Of a stretch of 64,000 nt of DNA, positions 8,758 through 17,794 are shown one piece after another (the stretch's first letter is position 1; each line of letters begins with the position of its first letter). The stretch is taken from NCBI RefSeq assembly GCF_051860505.1, contig NZ_JBHYDX010000008.1, positions 103,508 through 167,507 on the forward strand, written 5' to 3'. Source of the DNA: Pannonibacter sp051860505 (lineage in GTDB: Bacteria > Pseudomonadota > Alphaproteobacteria > Rhizobiales > Stappiaceae). Below the pieces are notes generated by a model that was given only the letters and a program-made list of their open reading frames with translations, had not been told where the DNA came from and did no database searches. A program made the translations under genes and the position numbers.

Positions 8758-9702
8758 ATGCGGGTGATGAACGATATCGAGACGGCTGCGGCGCTGCCCT
8801 ACAAGGCGCTGGTCGAGGCGCTGCGGGAGATGTTCCGCGCAGGCTGCGAGATGCCGGTGCGCCATCACCACACGATGGGGGTCCCGGGTGAGCCTGACGC
8901 GACGCTGCTGCTGATGCCGGCCTGGACGCCGGGGCAGTATCTCGGGGTCAAGCTGGTGACGGTAATGCCGGGCAATGCAACGCGCGGGCTTCCCTCTATT
9001 TCCGGGCAATACATCCTCTCTGACGCGCGCACCGGTGCAGCTCTCGCACTTATCGACGGCGCCGTGCTGACGGCGCGCAGGACGGCGGCTGCCTCGGTGC
9101 TGGCGGCCGACTATCTCGCCCGCAAGGATGCCGGCCATCTCGTGATTGCGGGGACGGGCAGCCTGTCGCGCCCACTGGCGGAGGCCCATTGCGCCCTTCG
9201 GCCGATCCGCAAAGTGACGATCTGGGGCCGCCGACTTGCGGCCGCCGAAGAGGTCGCTGCCGACCTTCAAGCCGATCTCGGCGTCGAGGTGGTCGCTGCA
9301 GCCGATCTGGAGGCGGCTGTTCGCACGGCGGATATCGTCAGCGCCGCCACGATGTCGCAAACGCCGCTGATCCTTGGCGACTGGCTGCCGGAGGGGTGCC
9401 ACGTCGATCTGGTTGGCGCCTACAAGCCGACCATGCGCGAAAGTGACGACGCTGCCATACGCCGGGCGCGGGTTTATGTCGACACTCGCGCAGGGGCGAT
9501 GAAGGAGGGGGGCGATATCGTCATTCCGCTGCAGTCGGGCGCGCTGACACCGGAGGCCATTGCCGGTGATCTCTATGACCTGACGCGGGGCACCGCGCTG
9601 GGCCGGACCTCTGACACAGAGATCACCCTGTTCAAATCGGTTGGTGCTGCGCTGGAGGACCTTGCCGGTGCAGTTCTAGCCTATGAGGGGCACGCTGGAT
9701 AA
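8758..9702 (+). CDS. Ornithine cyclodeaminase / mu-crystallin family protein
   Basis: 314 residues, normal for the family. The substrate domain carries LGVKLVTVMPGN, the hinge carries TGAALALIDGAVLTARRTAA, and the Rossmann NAD(P)-binding turn is IAGTGSLSRPLAEAH near 131-145. The glycine pattern is G-T-G-S-L, slightly unusual versus GxGxQA. Members deaminate ornithine to proline or reduce small imines and ketimines; specificity cannot be read from sequence. Start at ATG 8758; ATG 8767 is an in-frame alternative. Confidence 0.85.
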   Translation: MRVMNDIETAAALPYKALVEALREMFRAGCEMPVRHHHTMGVPGEPDATLLLMPAWTPGQYLGVKLVTVMPGNATRGLPSISGQYILSDARTGAALALIDGAVLTARRTAAASVLAADYLARKDAGHLVIAGTGSLSRPLAEAHCALRPIRKVTIWGRRLAAAEEVAADLQADLGVEVVAAADLEAAVRTADIVSAATMSQTPLILGDWLPEGCHVDLVGAYKPTMRESDDAAIRRARVYVDTRAGAMKEGGDIVIPLQSGALTPEAIAGDLYDLTRGTALGRTSDTEITLFKSVGAALEDLAGAVLAYEGHAG

Positions 9703-9864
9703 GGGCAAGGGCTGCGACACAATAACGCCCAAATGCCTTTCTAGCTTGCGTGAAACAGACGTGAAGCAGAGGCAGGCCTTCTGTGATCTTGTTTTCTTTG
9801 GCGCCCGGCGTCATGGGTTGTGAAGTATTTTTTATCCCTCACCCCGTTCGAGCAAGGTGGTGAA

Positions 9865-10389
9865 ATGCGCAAGTTTTTATTCAATGCTGTTCTTCTCGGC
9901 GGGCTTCTGTCTTCCGGTGCAGCCTTTGCCTGGACAGCCCAGTCCTCGGCAGATCTCAACATGCGGACAGGTCCTGGAACCAACTACGCGCCAATCCTGG
10001 TCATTCCGCGTGGTGCACTCGTTGAGGTCGGTGCGTGCAATGCGTGGTGTTCGGTGTTTTATGCCGGCTATCGCGGCTTTGTCAGCGGTCGTTACCTCAT
10101 TCCGGTCAGCGGCGGCTACTATCCGCCCCCGCCGGTGGTCGTGCCGCCTCCGGTGATTGTCGTTCCGCCGCCGGTGTATCGCCCGCCCGTCTATCGGCCC
10201 CCGGTCTATCGTCCGCCCCACTACCGGCCGCCGGAGTATCGTCCGCCCGTCTATCGGCCTGAGCCGTACCGGCCGGAACCCCATCGCCCCCGTGATGGAT
10301 ACCGTCCCCCGCAGCCGTCGATTCCGGGGCCGGAGTTCCAGGGCTCCCACCCTGGTCGGCCGATGCAGGAAGAATCCTATCGCAACTGA
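9865..10389 (+). CDS. Secreted SH3b-domain protein with proline/tyrosine repeats
   Basis: 174 residues. ATG 9865 has AAGGTGG just upstream, so I prefer it to the earlier in-frame start. The signal peptide covers residues 1-22 (ending AFA). A bacterial SH3 domain follows at about 26-80 (ADLNMRTGPGTNYAPILVIP), then a long Pro-rich tail with tandem PPVYRPPVYRPP-type units, becoming charged (EPYRPEPHRP). SH3b domains bind peptidoglycan stem peptides, so periplasmic or cell-wall association is likely. The DNA under the tail is a degenerate tandem repeat prone to length changes. Confidence 0.8.
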   Translation: MRKFLFNAVLLGGLLSSGAAFAWTAQSSADLNMRTGPGTNYAPILVIPRGALVEVGACNAWCSVFYAGYRGFVSGRYLIPVSGGYYPPPPVVVPPPVIVVPPPVYRPPVYRPPVYRPPHYRPPEYRPPVYRPEPYRPEPHRPRDGYRPPQPSIPGPEFQGSHPGRPMQEESYRN

Positions 10390-10447
10390 AGTCTTGCGCG
10401 TTCCGGGCCGTCTGTTGCAAACGCCCCGTCAGGTGCCAACACACGGA

Positions 10448-10472
10448 GAAAGCCCGGCAAGATCGGGCTTTC
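10448..10472 (+). terminator. Hairpin terminator after the SH3b gene
   Basis: GAAAGCCCG / CGGGCTTTC, a perfect 9-bp stem with a 7-nt loop. It lies 59 bp after the SH3b stop. The T run is carried within the stem (CTTTC), so termination strength is uncertain. Confidence 0.65.
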
Positions 10473-10659
10473 GCCATTTCTGGGGTGGGTGTGCGCCAGC
10501 CCGAGCGGGCAAATGGGGCAGGCCTGTCCCGGTAAAACCCGCAAGTCCTGTGATTGTTGCCACAGTTCGGAACTGATTTGCCGCTAGGCTCAGACCCGAG
10601 ATCGAGATTCGAACAGGGGCTTGAGCAACAACCCCGCTGACACGCTTGAGGAGTATGGC

Positions 10660-11367
10660 ATGGCCCGTCAGATCTGGAGTTTTCCTGACGTTTCCCGCAA
10701 GGCCGGACAGGCTCTGCGCCGTCTGGCTGCCGGCGTTTCGCTTGCTGCGCTGACGGCAACAGCCGCCTTCGCCGCAGACCCGGTAGCCATGGTGCTGGAC
10801 CGGTCCGAGGGCGTCAATGCCACGGCCTTCGCCGAACTGGTGCCTGGCGATGAAATTGCCCTCGGCACCGGTGGTTACGTCGACCTTCTCGACTACACCG
10901 CCTGCCGCGAGGTGCGTATCACCGGTGGTAGCGTCACAGCCACCTCGTCCGGCCTGATCATCGCTGAAGGCGAGGAGAAGGAACTGCGTCCGGGCAATTG
11001 CCTGAAGCAAGAAGCCGGCAACGCCGGTACGGACGGCGGCAAGGGCCTGGCGGTCACCATGCGCGGGCTGATTCCCGAAAACAAGGTTGCGGCGTCCTTG
11101 ATGCTGCGGTTCGGCGAGGACCTGAAGGAGCGCTATGACAGCGTCTTCGTCTCGGTCGATGGTGGTGCGCCGCAGGAATACAAACTGGACGACAAGGTCC
11201 TGGCCGACATGCCGGATCTCGTGGCCCCGGCCGAAGGCAAGGGAAATGGCGTCCCGATCGAGTTGACCTTCAAGCCGCGTGCGGGCACGGGCGAAGCTGA
11301 AATTCGCCAGTTCACGCTGGACCCGCTTGAAGTCGGCCGGGAAACGGCGGTTGTCGTCGTGAAATGA
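10660..11367 (+). CDS. Exported FecR-like domain protein
   Basis: 235 residues from ATG 10660, which has GAGGAG upstream; an earlier TTG at 10621 is less likely. A signal peptide ends near residue 37 (AAFAAD). The next 70 residues (VLDRSEGVNATAFAELVPGDEIALGTGGYVDL, shown here in part) resemble the FecR fold that responds to envelope signals. The stop overlaps the start of the CHASE2-cyclase gene (ATGA). FecR-like proteins are commonly encoded beside CHASE2 proteins, so it likely works with the cyclase in the periplasm. Family assignment is by pattern only. Confidence 0.6.
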   Translation: MARQIWSFPDVSRKAGQALRRLAAGVSLAALTATAAFAADPVAMVLDRSEGVNATAFAELVPGDEIALGTGGYVDLLDYTACREVRITGGSVTATSSGLIIAEGEEKELRPGNCLKQEAGNAGTDGGKGLAVTMRGLIPENKVAASLMLRFGEDLKERYDSVFVSVDGGAPQEYKLDDKVLADMPDLVAPAEGKGNGVPIELTFKPRAGTGEAEIRQFTLDPLEVGRETAVVVVK

Positions 11368-13325
11368 ACGAAGCCGCGCGGGCAGCGACAGCCGCCAGGG
11401 AACGCCGGCGTTTGAAGGCTGCGGTGATTGTCATCGCGGTCATCGCTGGACTGTTGGCGGGTGTCGGTGCGACGCGTGCGCTCTGGGAGGGCTGGGTCTC
11501 CGACCGGCTGCTCCAGGTCAGGGCATTGGTCACCGACCTGCCGCAGGACCGCTTTCCTGTTGCTGTGGTCGGTCTCGACCAGGCTTCCCTGACATCAAAG
11601 CGGCTGGAAGCGATCCCGCGGGTGTTCATGTCGCAGGCTTTTGCCAAGGCAGGGACTGCGCTGTTCGATGCCGGGGCCACGGCCATCGGCCTCGACTTTG
11701 TCTTCGCCTTTTCCGCTGATGCCTTTGCTGATCCGCAAACCGGCGAGGCCCGCCTCAAGGGCTATGACCGACAGTTTCTGCGTTTCCTGTATGAAAACCG
11801 GGGCCGCGTCGTTGTCGCCCGCACCTCGACAGGTATCCCGCATCGCTCGATTTCCGCTGCTGCCGGCAGCGACGGTGTGCGGTCGACCGAGATCCTGACC
11901 GACAATGACGGCGTCGTTCGCCGGCATCGGCCGCAATTGCCATTGGAGACCTCCCCGGCCTTTGTCGATGCGATGCTTGGCCATGCCGGGGCCGTGGTCG
12001 ACAGGCCCTATGTTGCCGTGCCCGGGGCCCGGCTGGCAACATCCGTTCCCTATCTGTCGCTGCTTGATGTCCTTGACCTGATGGATGCGCCGGACGGGGC
12101 GGAAAAGCTGAAGCAGTTTGCCGAGGGCCGCGTCATCCTATTCGGCTCGACCTTGCCCAACGAGGATGAGCATCTTTACCTCGACCGATTTCTGCCACGC
12201 GAAACGCCAGTGGGCGAGAGCGCCGGACCGGCCGGACGCCCGCCCGTTCGCACGGCAACGAGCGGTGTGTTCATTCTCGCGGATCTGATCGGATCGCCGC
12301 TGGTGGCCCGCACGGTCACGGAAGCGCCGCTGCCGCTGGTCGGAGCGCTGATCTTTGTCTTTGCCCTGGTCGGCGCATTCGCCGGCCTGAACCTGCCGCT
12401 GCCGAGCCTGCCCCTGGTGGTCGCTGGGCTGGTGTTGGCCGGGATCGGGCTCGCCTTCGCGGTCCTGATGTCCGGCTGGCTGCTGCCAGCCGGTGCGCCG
12501 CCGACAGCCGGGTTCATTGCACTGATGGTGGCCGGCGTTGCCCAGGTCGCGGTCCTGAAACGGCGTGAGCGGGAACTGGTCCGGTTGTTCGGGCATTATC
12601 TGTCACCGCAGGTGATCCGGGCCATGGCGGAGGAGGAGCGCCTGTCGGATCTTGGCGGCGAGACCCGCAAGGTTGTGATTGGCTTCATTGATATCGTCGG
12701 CTTCACCCGCATGTCGGAGCGCCTTCCCGACCGCGAGGTGGTCAAGGTGGTCAACACCGTCTTCGATGCGATCGGCACCGAGATCACCCGGTCGGAAGGC
12801 TATATCGACAAGTATATTGGCGATGCCGTCATGGCGGTCTGGAACGCGCCGAATGATGTGGCCGACCCGGAGGCAAGGGCCGTGGCCTGCGCGCTTGCCG
12901 TCGTTGATCTGCTGCCGGAACTGCGCCGGCGGACCGGGCAGCCGGAACTTGACCTGCGTATCGCTCTCAATGCCGGACCGGCGCTGGTCGGCGATATTGG
13001 TGGCGAGACTCGCCGCTCCTTCACGGTGATGGGGACCACGGTCAACACGGCAAGCCGGATCGAGTCCATTGCCAAGGACGCTGCTGTGCGCCTTGCCTTC
13101 ACCGGTCCGGTCGGAGATGCCTTGCCGGCTCGCTGGCCGCAGCGGCTGTTGTGGCGCGGACAGCTGCGCGGCCTCATGACTGAAACGGTTGTTCTCACGC
13201 TGGATGACGCTCGTCTGTGGATGGACGGCGAGGGCCCGGCGTTGATGCTGGTCCCGGAAGAGGCTGAGCCTGCCGCCTCCAGCGACGCCACCCCGTCGCG
13301 CCAGACAGCGACCTCCCGAACTTAA
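11364..13325 (+). CDS. CHASE2-domain membrane adenylate cyclase (class III)
   Basis: 653 residues. A transmembrane helix at about 18-40 leads to a periplasmic CHASE2 sensor (about 45-300), three membrane helices (about 320-396), and a class III cyclase domain from about 430. The two metal-binding aspartates are D443 (GFIDIVGFT) and D487 (YIGDAVMAVW). K483 (YIDKYIGD) is the usual adenine-selecting lysine, and VNTASRIESIA supplies the transition-state Asn/Arg. All catalytic residues appear intact, so it should make cAMP in response to a periplasmic signal. It is coupled to the FecR-like gene and converges with the caspase-like gene. Confidence 0.93.
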   Translation: MNEAARAATAARERRRLKAAVIVIAVIAGLLAGVGATRALWEGWVSDRLLQVRALVTDLPQDRFPVAVVGLDQASLTSKRLEAIPRVFMSQAFAKAGTALFDAGATAIGLDFVFAFSADAFADPQTGEARLKGYDRQFLRFLYENRGRVVVARTSTGIPHRSISAAAGSDGVRSTEILTDNDGVVRRHRPQLPLETSPAFVDAMLGHAGAVVDRPYVAVPGARLATSVPYLSLLDVLDLMDAPDGAEKLKQFAEGRVILFGSTLPNEDEHLYLDRFLPRETPVGESAGPAGRPPVRTATSGVFILADLIGSPLVARTVTEAPLPLVGALIFVFALVGAFAGLNLPLPSLPLVVAGLVLAGIGLAFAVLMSGWLLPAGAPPTAGFIALMVAGVAQVAVLKRRERELVRLFGHYLSPQVIRAMAEEERLSDLGGETRKVVIGFIDIVGFTRMSERLPDREVVKVVNTVFDAIGTEITRSEGYIDKYIGDAVMAVWNAPNDVADPEARAVACALAVVDLLPELRRRTGQPELDLRIALNAGPALVGDIGGETRRSFTVMGTTVNTASRIESIAKDAAVRLAFTGPVGDALPARWPQRLLWRGQLRGLMTETVVLTLDDARLWMDGEGPALMLVPEEAEPAASSDATPSRQTATSRT

Positions 13326-13332
13326 GGTTCCT

Positions 13333-14922
13333 TTACCGCCCCAGCGCCCCGCCAAGAACGCCGCCCAGCACCCCGCCGATGAAGGCAGCCCCGGCGGCTC
13401 CGTCGATCCCGCTCTGATCTTCAGGCGGCAGGCGTTCGGGGCCAGGGGCTCCGGGGGCATCCGCAAGGGGCTGCTGCCTCTGGGCACTGCGGGCATCGCG
13501 GCGCTGCGCCTGCTGCTGCTTGAGCTTTTCGGCGATCACCACGTAGGCGGCCTGCGTCTGGGCGACGAGCATCTGATACTGCGGCTCATTCAGGCTGCCG
13601 GTTGCGGGCTGACCGGCTGCTGTCTGCCAGGCGCGGATGCCGCTGCGGGTGCGGTTGCCAAAGGCGCCGTCCGGCTTGCCGACATCGAAACCGGCAAGGT
13701 TCAGTCGCAGCTGCACTTCACGCCGGCGCATCTGGCTCCAGCCTTGTTCCGTGGCCGTGATTTGGCTCGCCGGATTTGCCATGTCTGCCGGCGCCGTCCG
13801 CGAGGCGCTGTTGCCTTCGGTCAGAACTGCGACCTGTTGTTCGGCTGCTGCTGCGGAGGGGGCAGTGGTGCTGGCCATCGCCTGTTCGTTCTGCCCTTCG
13901 GTCGGCGCCGTGGTGCCGCCGGACAGGCGGGTAACCTGGTTGCGGGCGACTTCGGCGAAAGTCCCGTTCGGGTAGGCCGCGAGATAGGCGGAATAGTCGC
14001 CCACCGTGCCGGCGGCCTGCGCGGCATCCCAGAGCGCTTTCTCGCGTTCCCAGGCGATCTGGCTTGCCGCAGTTGGAACCGTGCCGGAGACGGCGGTCGG
14101 TGCCGGTTCGGACGCGGCGGTCGTTCCGGAGGCCGTCGCAGCGGCTCCCGTTGAGCGGTTCAGGAACACTTCGCCGATCAGTGAGGCATTGACCCACGGG
14201 CGCTGACGTTCACCGGTCTCGCGGTAAACGTCGCCGGTCACCCGGGTCATCACGTTCTGGATCGGTGTATCCGGCGCATCAATGTGGCGCAGCAGCGCCG
14301 TGGTGAAGGGCGAGTTGGAGCCGGACCCATCCAGCGCCACATCTCCCGGCGAGGTGGCAAAGGCGATCACCGAGCCTTCAGCGCCGGCGTCTTCCATCTT
14401 GAGTTCCGCAAGGCCGAGCCCCACTGCCGCGGAGCGGCTGGGGCTCATGCTGCGCGCCAGTGTCCGGGCCAGCGGATTGTCGCGGCAGGCGTCGAGGAAC
14501 ACCATGCGCACCTTCACGTCATTCGACATCTGGCGCAGCACGAAATCCGCCGAAATGGTCTCGAAGTCGAGCGCGGTCTCGTCAGCGAATTTTGCGTCGA
14601 TCGGGATCAGGTAGTTGACGCCGCCCACCTGCATGCCATGCCCGGCATAGAACAACAGCGCAATCTCGGCTCCGCGCGCCGTCTTGGCGAAATCGGCGAC
14701 CGTGCGGCGCATGCCCTGATAGTCGAGGTCATAGCCTGCGACCACTTCGAAGCCGAGCTGCTGCAGTTTCGCCGTCATGGCGCGCGCATCATTGGCGGGG
14801 TTGGGCAGGGCAACTGCATGGGCGTAGTCACCATTGCCCATGACGAGGGCAACGCGTTTGGCAAGCGCCGGCGAGATTCCGGCGATCAGGACGACCAGAA
14901 CGGCAAGTGCGCGCGCAAGCAT
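13333..14922 (-). CDS. Caspase-like (C14/metacaspase) protein with peptidoglycan-binding-like domain
   Basis: 529 residues from ATG 14922, which has GGAGGAA 8 bp upstream; the longer open frame is not needed. A signal peptide covers 1-22. The caspase p20-like domain (23-260) has the His/Cys dyad H95 (FYAGHG) and C146 (FLDACRDNP). A Ser/Thr/Ala linker is followed by a peptidoglycan-binding-type repeat near 415-470 (LNLAGFDVGKPDGAFGNRTR) and a glycine-rich tail. Such proteins are exported proteases of unknown substrates. It converges with the cyclase gene, stops only 7 bp apart, and its promoter lies in the 14923-15061 gap. Confidence 0.88.
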   Translation of the reverse strand: MLARALAVLVVLIAGISPALAKRVALVMGNGDYAHAVALPNPANDARAMTAKLQQLGFEVVAGYDLDYQGMRRTVADFAKTARGAEIALLFYAGHGMQVGGVNYLIPIDAKFADETALDFETISADFVLRQMSNDVKVRMVFLDACRDNPLARTLARSMSPSRSAAVGLGLAELKMEDAGAEGSVIAFATSPGDVALDGSGSNSPFTTALLRHIDAPDTPIQNVMTRVTGDVYRETGERQRPWVNASLIGEVFLNRSTGAAATASGTTAASEPAPTAVSGTVPTAASQIAWEREKALWDAAQAAGTVGDYSAYLAAYPNGTFAEVARNQVTRLSGGTTAPTEGQNEQAMASTTAPSAAAAEQQVAVLTEGNSASRTAPADMANPASQITATEQGWSQMRRREVQLRLNLAGFDVGKPDGAFGNRTRSGIRAWQTAAGQPATGSLNEPQYQMLVAQTQAAYVVIAEKLKQQQAQRRDARSAQRQQPLADAPGAPGPERLPPEDQSGIDGAAGAAFIGGVLGGVLGGALGR

Positions 14923-15061
14923 CTTCGTGTTCCTCCGGCGGACAATGATGGACGCTACGGTAGACAAATCTCTGCCACGGGTCGCGTCCTCATACAAGCA
15001 GGCCGCATCATCGGTCAGATGATACGGCCTGTCCGTCGTGCGCGTCACAAAGCGTGGCTTT

Positions 15062-15865
15062 TCAGCGGAAATGGCAACTCACGCTGCCAAAAGGTCCGAA
15101 ATCTGCGTGGATCGACGAGCCGTGCGGGGCTTCGACCGGGCGGATGAAGGAGCCGGCCAGCACAACCTCGCCGGCCGACAGGCCCATGCCATATTGCGCC
15201 AGCCGGTTGGCAAGCCAGGCGATGCCCCGGGCCGGATTGTTGAGAACGCCAGCGCCGAGGCCGGTCTCTTCCACTTCGCCATTCTTCGAGACAATCGCCC
15301 CCATCCAGCGCATGTCGACCGCATCGGGCCGCATCGGCCGGCCGCCAAGCACGTAGCCGGCGTTGGCGGCGTTGTCGGAAATCGTGTCGACGATGGTGCG
15401 GGTCTGCTTGGTCTGGGGATCGACCCGGACGATGCGCGTGTCGAGGATTTCCAGCGAGGGCGTGATGTAGTCAGTCGCGTTCAGCACGTCGAAGACGGTG
15501 ACATCCGGTCCCTTCAGCGGGGCCTTCAGGATGAAGGCGATCTCCGCCTCGATGCGCGGCTGGATGAAACGGTCTTCCGGGATGACCGAGCCATCCTCGA
15601 AGGCCATGTCGTCGAACAGCACGCCCGAATCCGGGATGTTGATATTGAGCGCGTATTGCATCGCCTTGGAGGTGAGGCCGATCTTCCAGCCGGTCACTTT
15701 GCGCCCGGCCGCGAGTTTGCGCTTCACCCAGGCGGCCTGGACCGCATAGGCATCGTCCATGGTCATGCCAGGGTGCTTCAGGGACAGGAGCCCGGTCTGC
15801 ACACGGGCACGCTCGGCCTCATCGAGGGCGGCGGCGGCGGCGTCGATTTCGGCGGCACTCAGCAT
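15062..15865 (-). CDS. hpaH: 2-oxo-hept-4-ene-1,7-dioate hydratase
   Basis: 267 residues with strong resemblance to HpaH/HpcG: KVTGWKIGLTSKAMQ, NINIPDSGVLFDDM, RIEAEIAFIL (metal-binding Glu residues) and GNNPARG-like LNNPARGIAWLAN. It hydrates the dienoate formed after decarboxylation in the homoprotocatechuate meta-cleavage route, using Mg2+. It is the last gene of hpaFEDGH, and its ATG overlaps the hpaG stop (TGATG), so expression is coupled. Confidence 0.93.
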   Translation of the reverse strand: MLSAAEIDAAAAALDEAERARVQTGLLSLKHPGMTMDDAYAVQAAWVKRKLAAGRKVTGWKIGLTSKAMQYALNINIPDSGVLFDDMAFEDGSVIPEDRFIQPRIEAEIAFILKAPLKGPDVTVFDVLNATDYITPSLEILDTRIVRVDPQTKQTRTIVDTISDNAANAGYVLGGRPMRPDAVDMRWMGAIVSKNGEVEETGLGAGVLNNPARGIAWLANRLAQYGMGLSAGEVVLAGSFIRPVEAPHGSSIHADFGPFGSVSCHFR

Positions 15866-16749
15866 CAGATCACCTCGTCGGCAACAGGGTTGGTCAGGGT
15901 GCCGAGCCCGTCGGCGCTGACCTCGATGACATCGCCCGGCTTCAGCCAGATCGGCGGATCGAAACGTGCGCCGGCGCCGGTCGGCGTCCCGGTCAGGATG
16001 ACATCGCCCGGCAGCAGCGTGGCGAAAGTCGAGATGTAGGCGATGATCTTGCGGAAGGAGAAGATCATGCGGCTGGTGCGGTCCGACTGGCGCAGCTCGC
16101 CGTTCACCCGGGTTTCCAGCGCGATGTCGGCAATCTGCTCCTCGCCGGTGAAGGGCACGAACCAGGGGCCGAGCGACCCGGAGCGGTCGAAGTTCTTGCC
16201 CTGGGTGACGTTGAACTTGGCGTGGCGAACCCAGTCGCGCAGCGTGCCTTCGTTGGCAAGGCTGAGGCCGGCGATATGGGAGAGTGCATCCTTCTCGGAG
16301 ATCCGGCGGCCCGGCTTGCCGATGACGATGACGATCTCGCCCTCGTAGTCGAGCTGATGCGATTCCGGCGGGCGGATCAGCGGCGCGTTGTGGCCTGTGA
16401 AGGACGATGAAAAGCGCACGAACAGGGACGGGTTCGACGGCGCGGCCTGGCCGTCCTTGTACTCTTCGTTGCGGTCGGGGAAGTTGACGCCGACGCAGAT
16501 GTACTTGTCTGCGTCGGTGACGGGGAGGTCGAAGCTGAGACCGTCGAGATCCAGGTCTGCCGACAGGCCGGAGCCCTCTTCAACCAGCCGCGACAGCGCG
16601 CCGTCTGCGAGCACGCTGCGCAGGGTTGGCCAGCGGGCTCCGAACCGGGCGCTGAGGTCGACGACACCATCGCCGTTGACCAGACCATAGCGGCGTTGGC
16701 CGTTCCTGTGAAAGCCGACGAGTCGGGATGAGGGCAGGGCGATGGTCAT
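15865..16749 (-). CDS. hpaG: Fumarylacetoacetate-hydrolase-family decarboxylase/isomerase of the homoprotocatechuate pathway
   Basis: 294 residues with one FAH domain: YICVGVNFPDRNEE, the metal site DYEGEIVIVIGKPGRRI, and the closing LLPGDVILTGTPTGAG. The E. coli HpaG is a fusion of two such domains (~430 aa) with decarboxylase and isomerase activity. This one is single-domain, and the isomerase step can be done by the separate hpaF upstream. So it most likely decarboxylates 5-oxopent-3-ene-1,2,5-tricarboxylate. It lies 12 bp after hpaD. Confidence 0.85.
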   Translation of the reverse strand: MTIALPSSRLVGFHRNGQRRYGLVNGDGVVDLSARFGARWPTLRSVLADGALSRLVEEGSGLSADLDLDGLSFDLPVTDADKYICVGVNFPDRNEEYKDGQAAPSNPSLFVRFSSSFTGHNAPLIRPPESHQLDYEGEIVIVIGKPGRRISEKDALSHIAGLSLANEGTLRDWVRHAKFNVTQGKNFDRSGSLGPWFVPFTGEEQIADIALETRVNGELRQSDRTSRMIFSFRKIIAYISTFATLLPGDVILTGTPTGAGARFDPPIWLKPGDVIEVSADGLGTLTNPVADEVI

Positions 16750-16761
16750 GTCGTCATCTCC

Positions 16762-17742
16762 TCACGGGGCCACGATCGGCTGGGCGTCCAGCTTGGCGGC
16801 AACGGGCTCGACGCCGGCAAAGAGGCTGCCTTCCTCGAACCAGGACTTCGGCGCCGGCGCCCCCCAGAGCGTCTGGCGCTGCGGGTCCTTCAGGTCCCAC
16901 TTGATCGGTTCCAGGTCCGGATCGACCGTCTGGTAGTCGGAGCAATAGATCTCGATGCGGTGGCCATCCGGGTCGCGGATGTAGAGGAAGAAGGCGTTGG
17001 AAATGCCATGCCGTCCCGGGCCGCGCTCGATGTTGGCGAGATATCCGGAGGTGGCCATCAGGTCGAGCAGGTCGATGATGTTGAGCGGTGTCGGCACCCA
17101 GAAGGCGGTGTGATGCAGGCGCGGGCCACGGCCGTTGGTGAAGGCGATGTCATGCACGCCGCCCTTGCGGTGCGTCCAGGCGGCCCAGAGCTTCTTAGAT
17201 ACTTCGTCCTCGGTGTATTCCGTCACCCGGAAGCCGATCTCGTTGTAGAAGGCGACGCTCTCGTCCACGCTCGGGGTGAAGCAGTTGAAGTGGTCGATGC
17301 GCAGCGGCTTCACGCCCTTGTAGAGGGCGTATTTCTGGTGGATCGGCGGCAGCCGGTCCATACGGGTGTAGAATTCCAGCGGAATGCCGTGCGGATCCTG
17401 CGTGCGCAGCGTGCGCGACTGGTAGGGCCGCTCGACCCACTCCACCGGCAGACCCTTTGCCTTGAAGAATTGCTCAGCCCTGGTCAGGTCATCCTCGTCA
17501 AAGAGCTTGAAGCCGAGCAGGTTGGCGGTCGCCGTCTCACCCTTCTTCAGGATGATGCAGTGATGCCCGCGCTCTTCCATGGCGCGAAGGTAGATCTCGC
17601 TGTCGGTCTCGTCGGTGACCTGAAGGCCGAGGATGTCGACGTAGAAGGCGCGCGATGCAGCCAGATCGCGCACGGTGAATTCCACGTGGCTCAGCCGCAC
17701 GATGTTGAAGGGCGGATAGAGATTGGGGGCAGGAATGGGCAT
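16762..17742 (-). CDS. hpaD: 3,4-dihydroxyphenylacetate 2,3-dioxygenase
   Basis: 326 residues from ATG 17742 (GGGAGGA upstream). It has two vicinal-oxygen-chelate modules, making it the type I extradiol (Brevibacterium/Arthrobacter) kind, not the unrelated E. coli HpaD kind. Metal ligands are visible as H151 (RIDHFNCF), H210/H211 (LHHTAFW) and E264 (HRIEIYCSDY), and the second-sphere acid/base His is H197 (GGVHDIAF). It opens the homoprotocatechuate ring using Fe(II) or Mn(II) and O2. Confidence 0.93.
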   Translation of the reverse strand: MPIPAPNLYPPFNIVRLSHVEFTVRDLAASRAFYVDILGLQVTDETDSEIYLRAMEERGHHCIILKKGETATANLLGFKLFDEDDLTRAEQFFKAKGLPVEWVERPYQSRTLRTQDPHGIPLEFYTRMDRLPPIHQKYALYKGVKPLRIDHFNCFTPSVDESVAFYNEIGFRVTEYTEDEVSKKLWAAWTHRKGGVHDIAFTNGRGPRLHHTAFWVPTPLNIIDLLDLMATSGYLANIERGPGRHGISNAFFLYIRDPDGHRIEIYCSDYQTVDPDLEPIKWDLKDPQRQTLWGAPAPKSWFEEGSLFAGVEPVAAKLDAQPIVAP

Positions 17743-17794
17743 CGGGTCCTCCCGGAGACTTTGCCGGATTGTTCTGGTCAGGGTGTAGCGGGGA

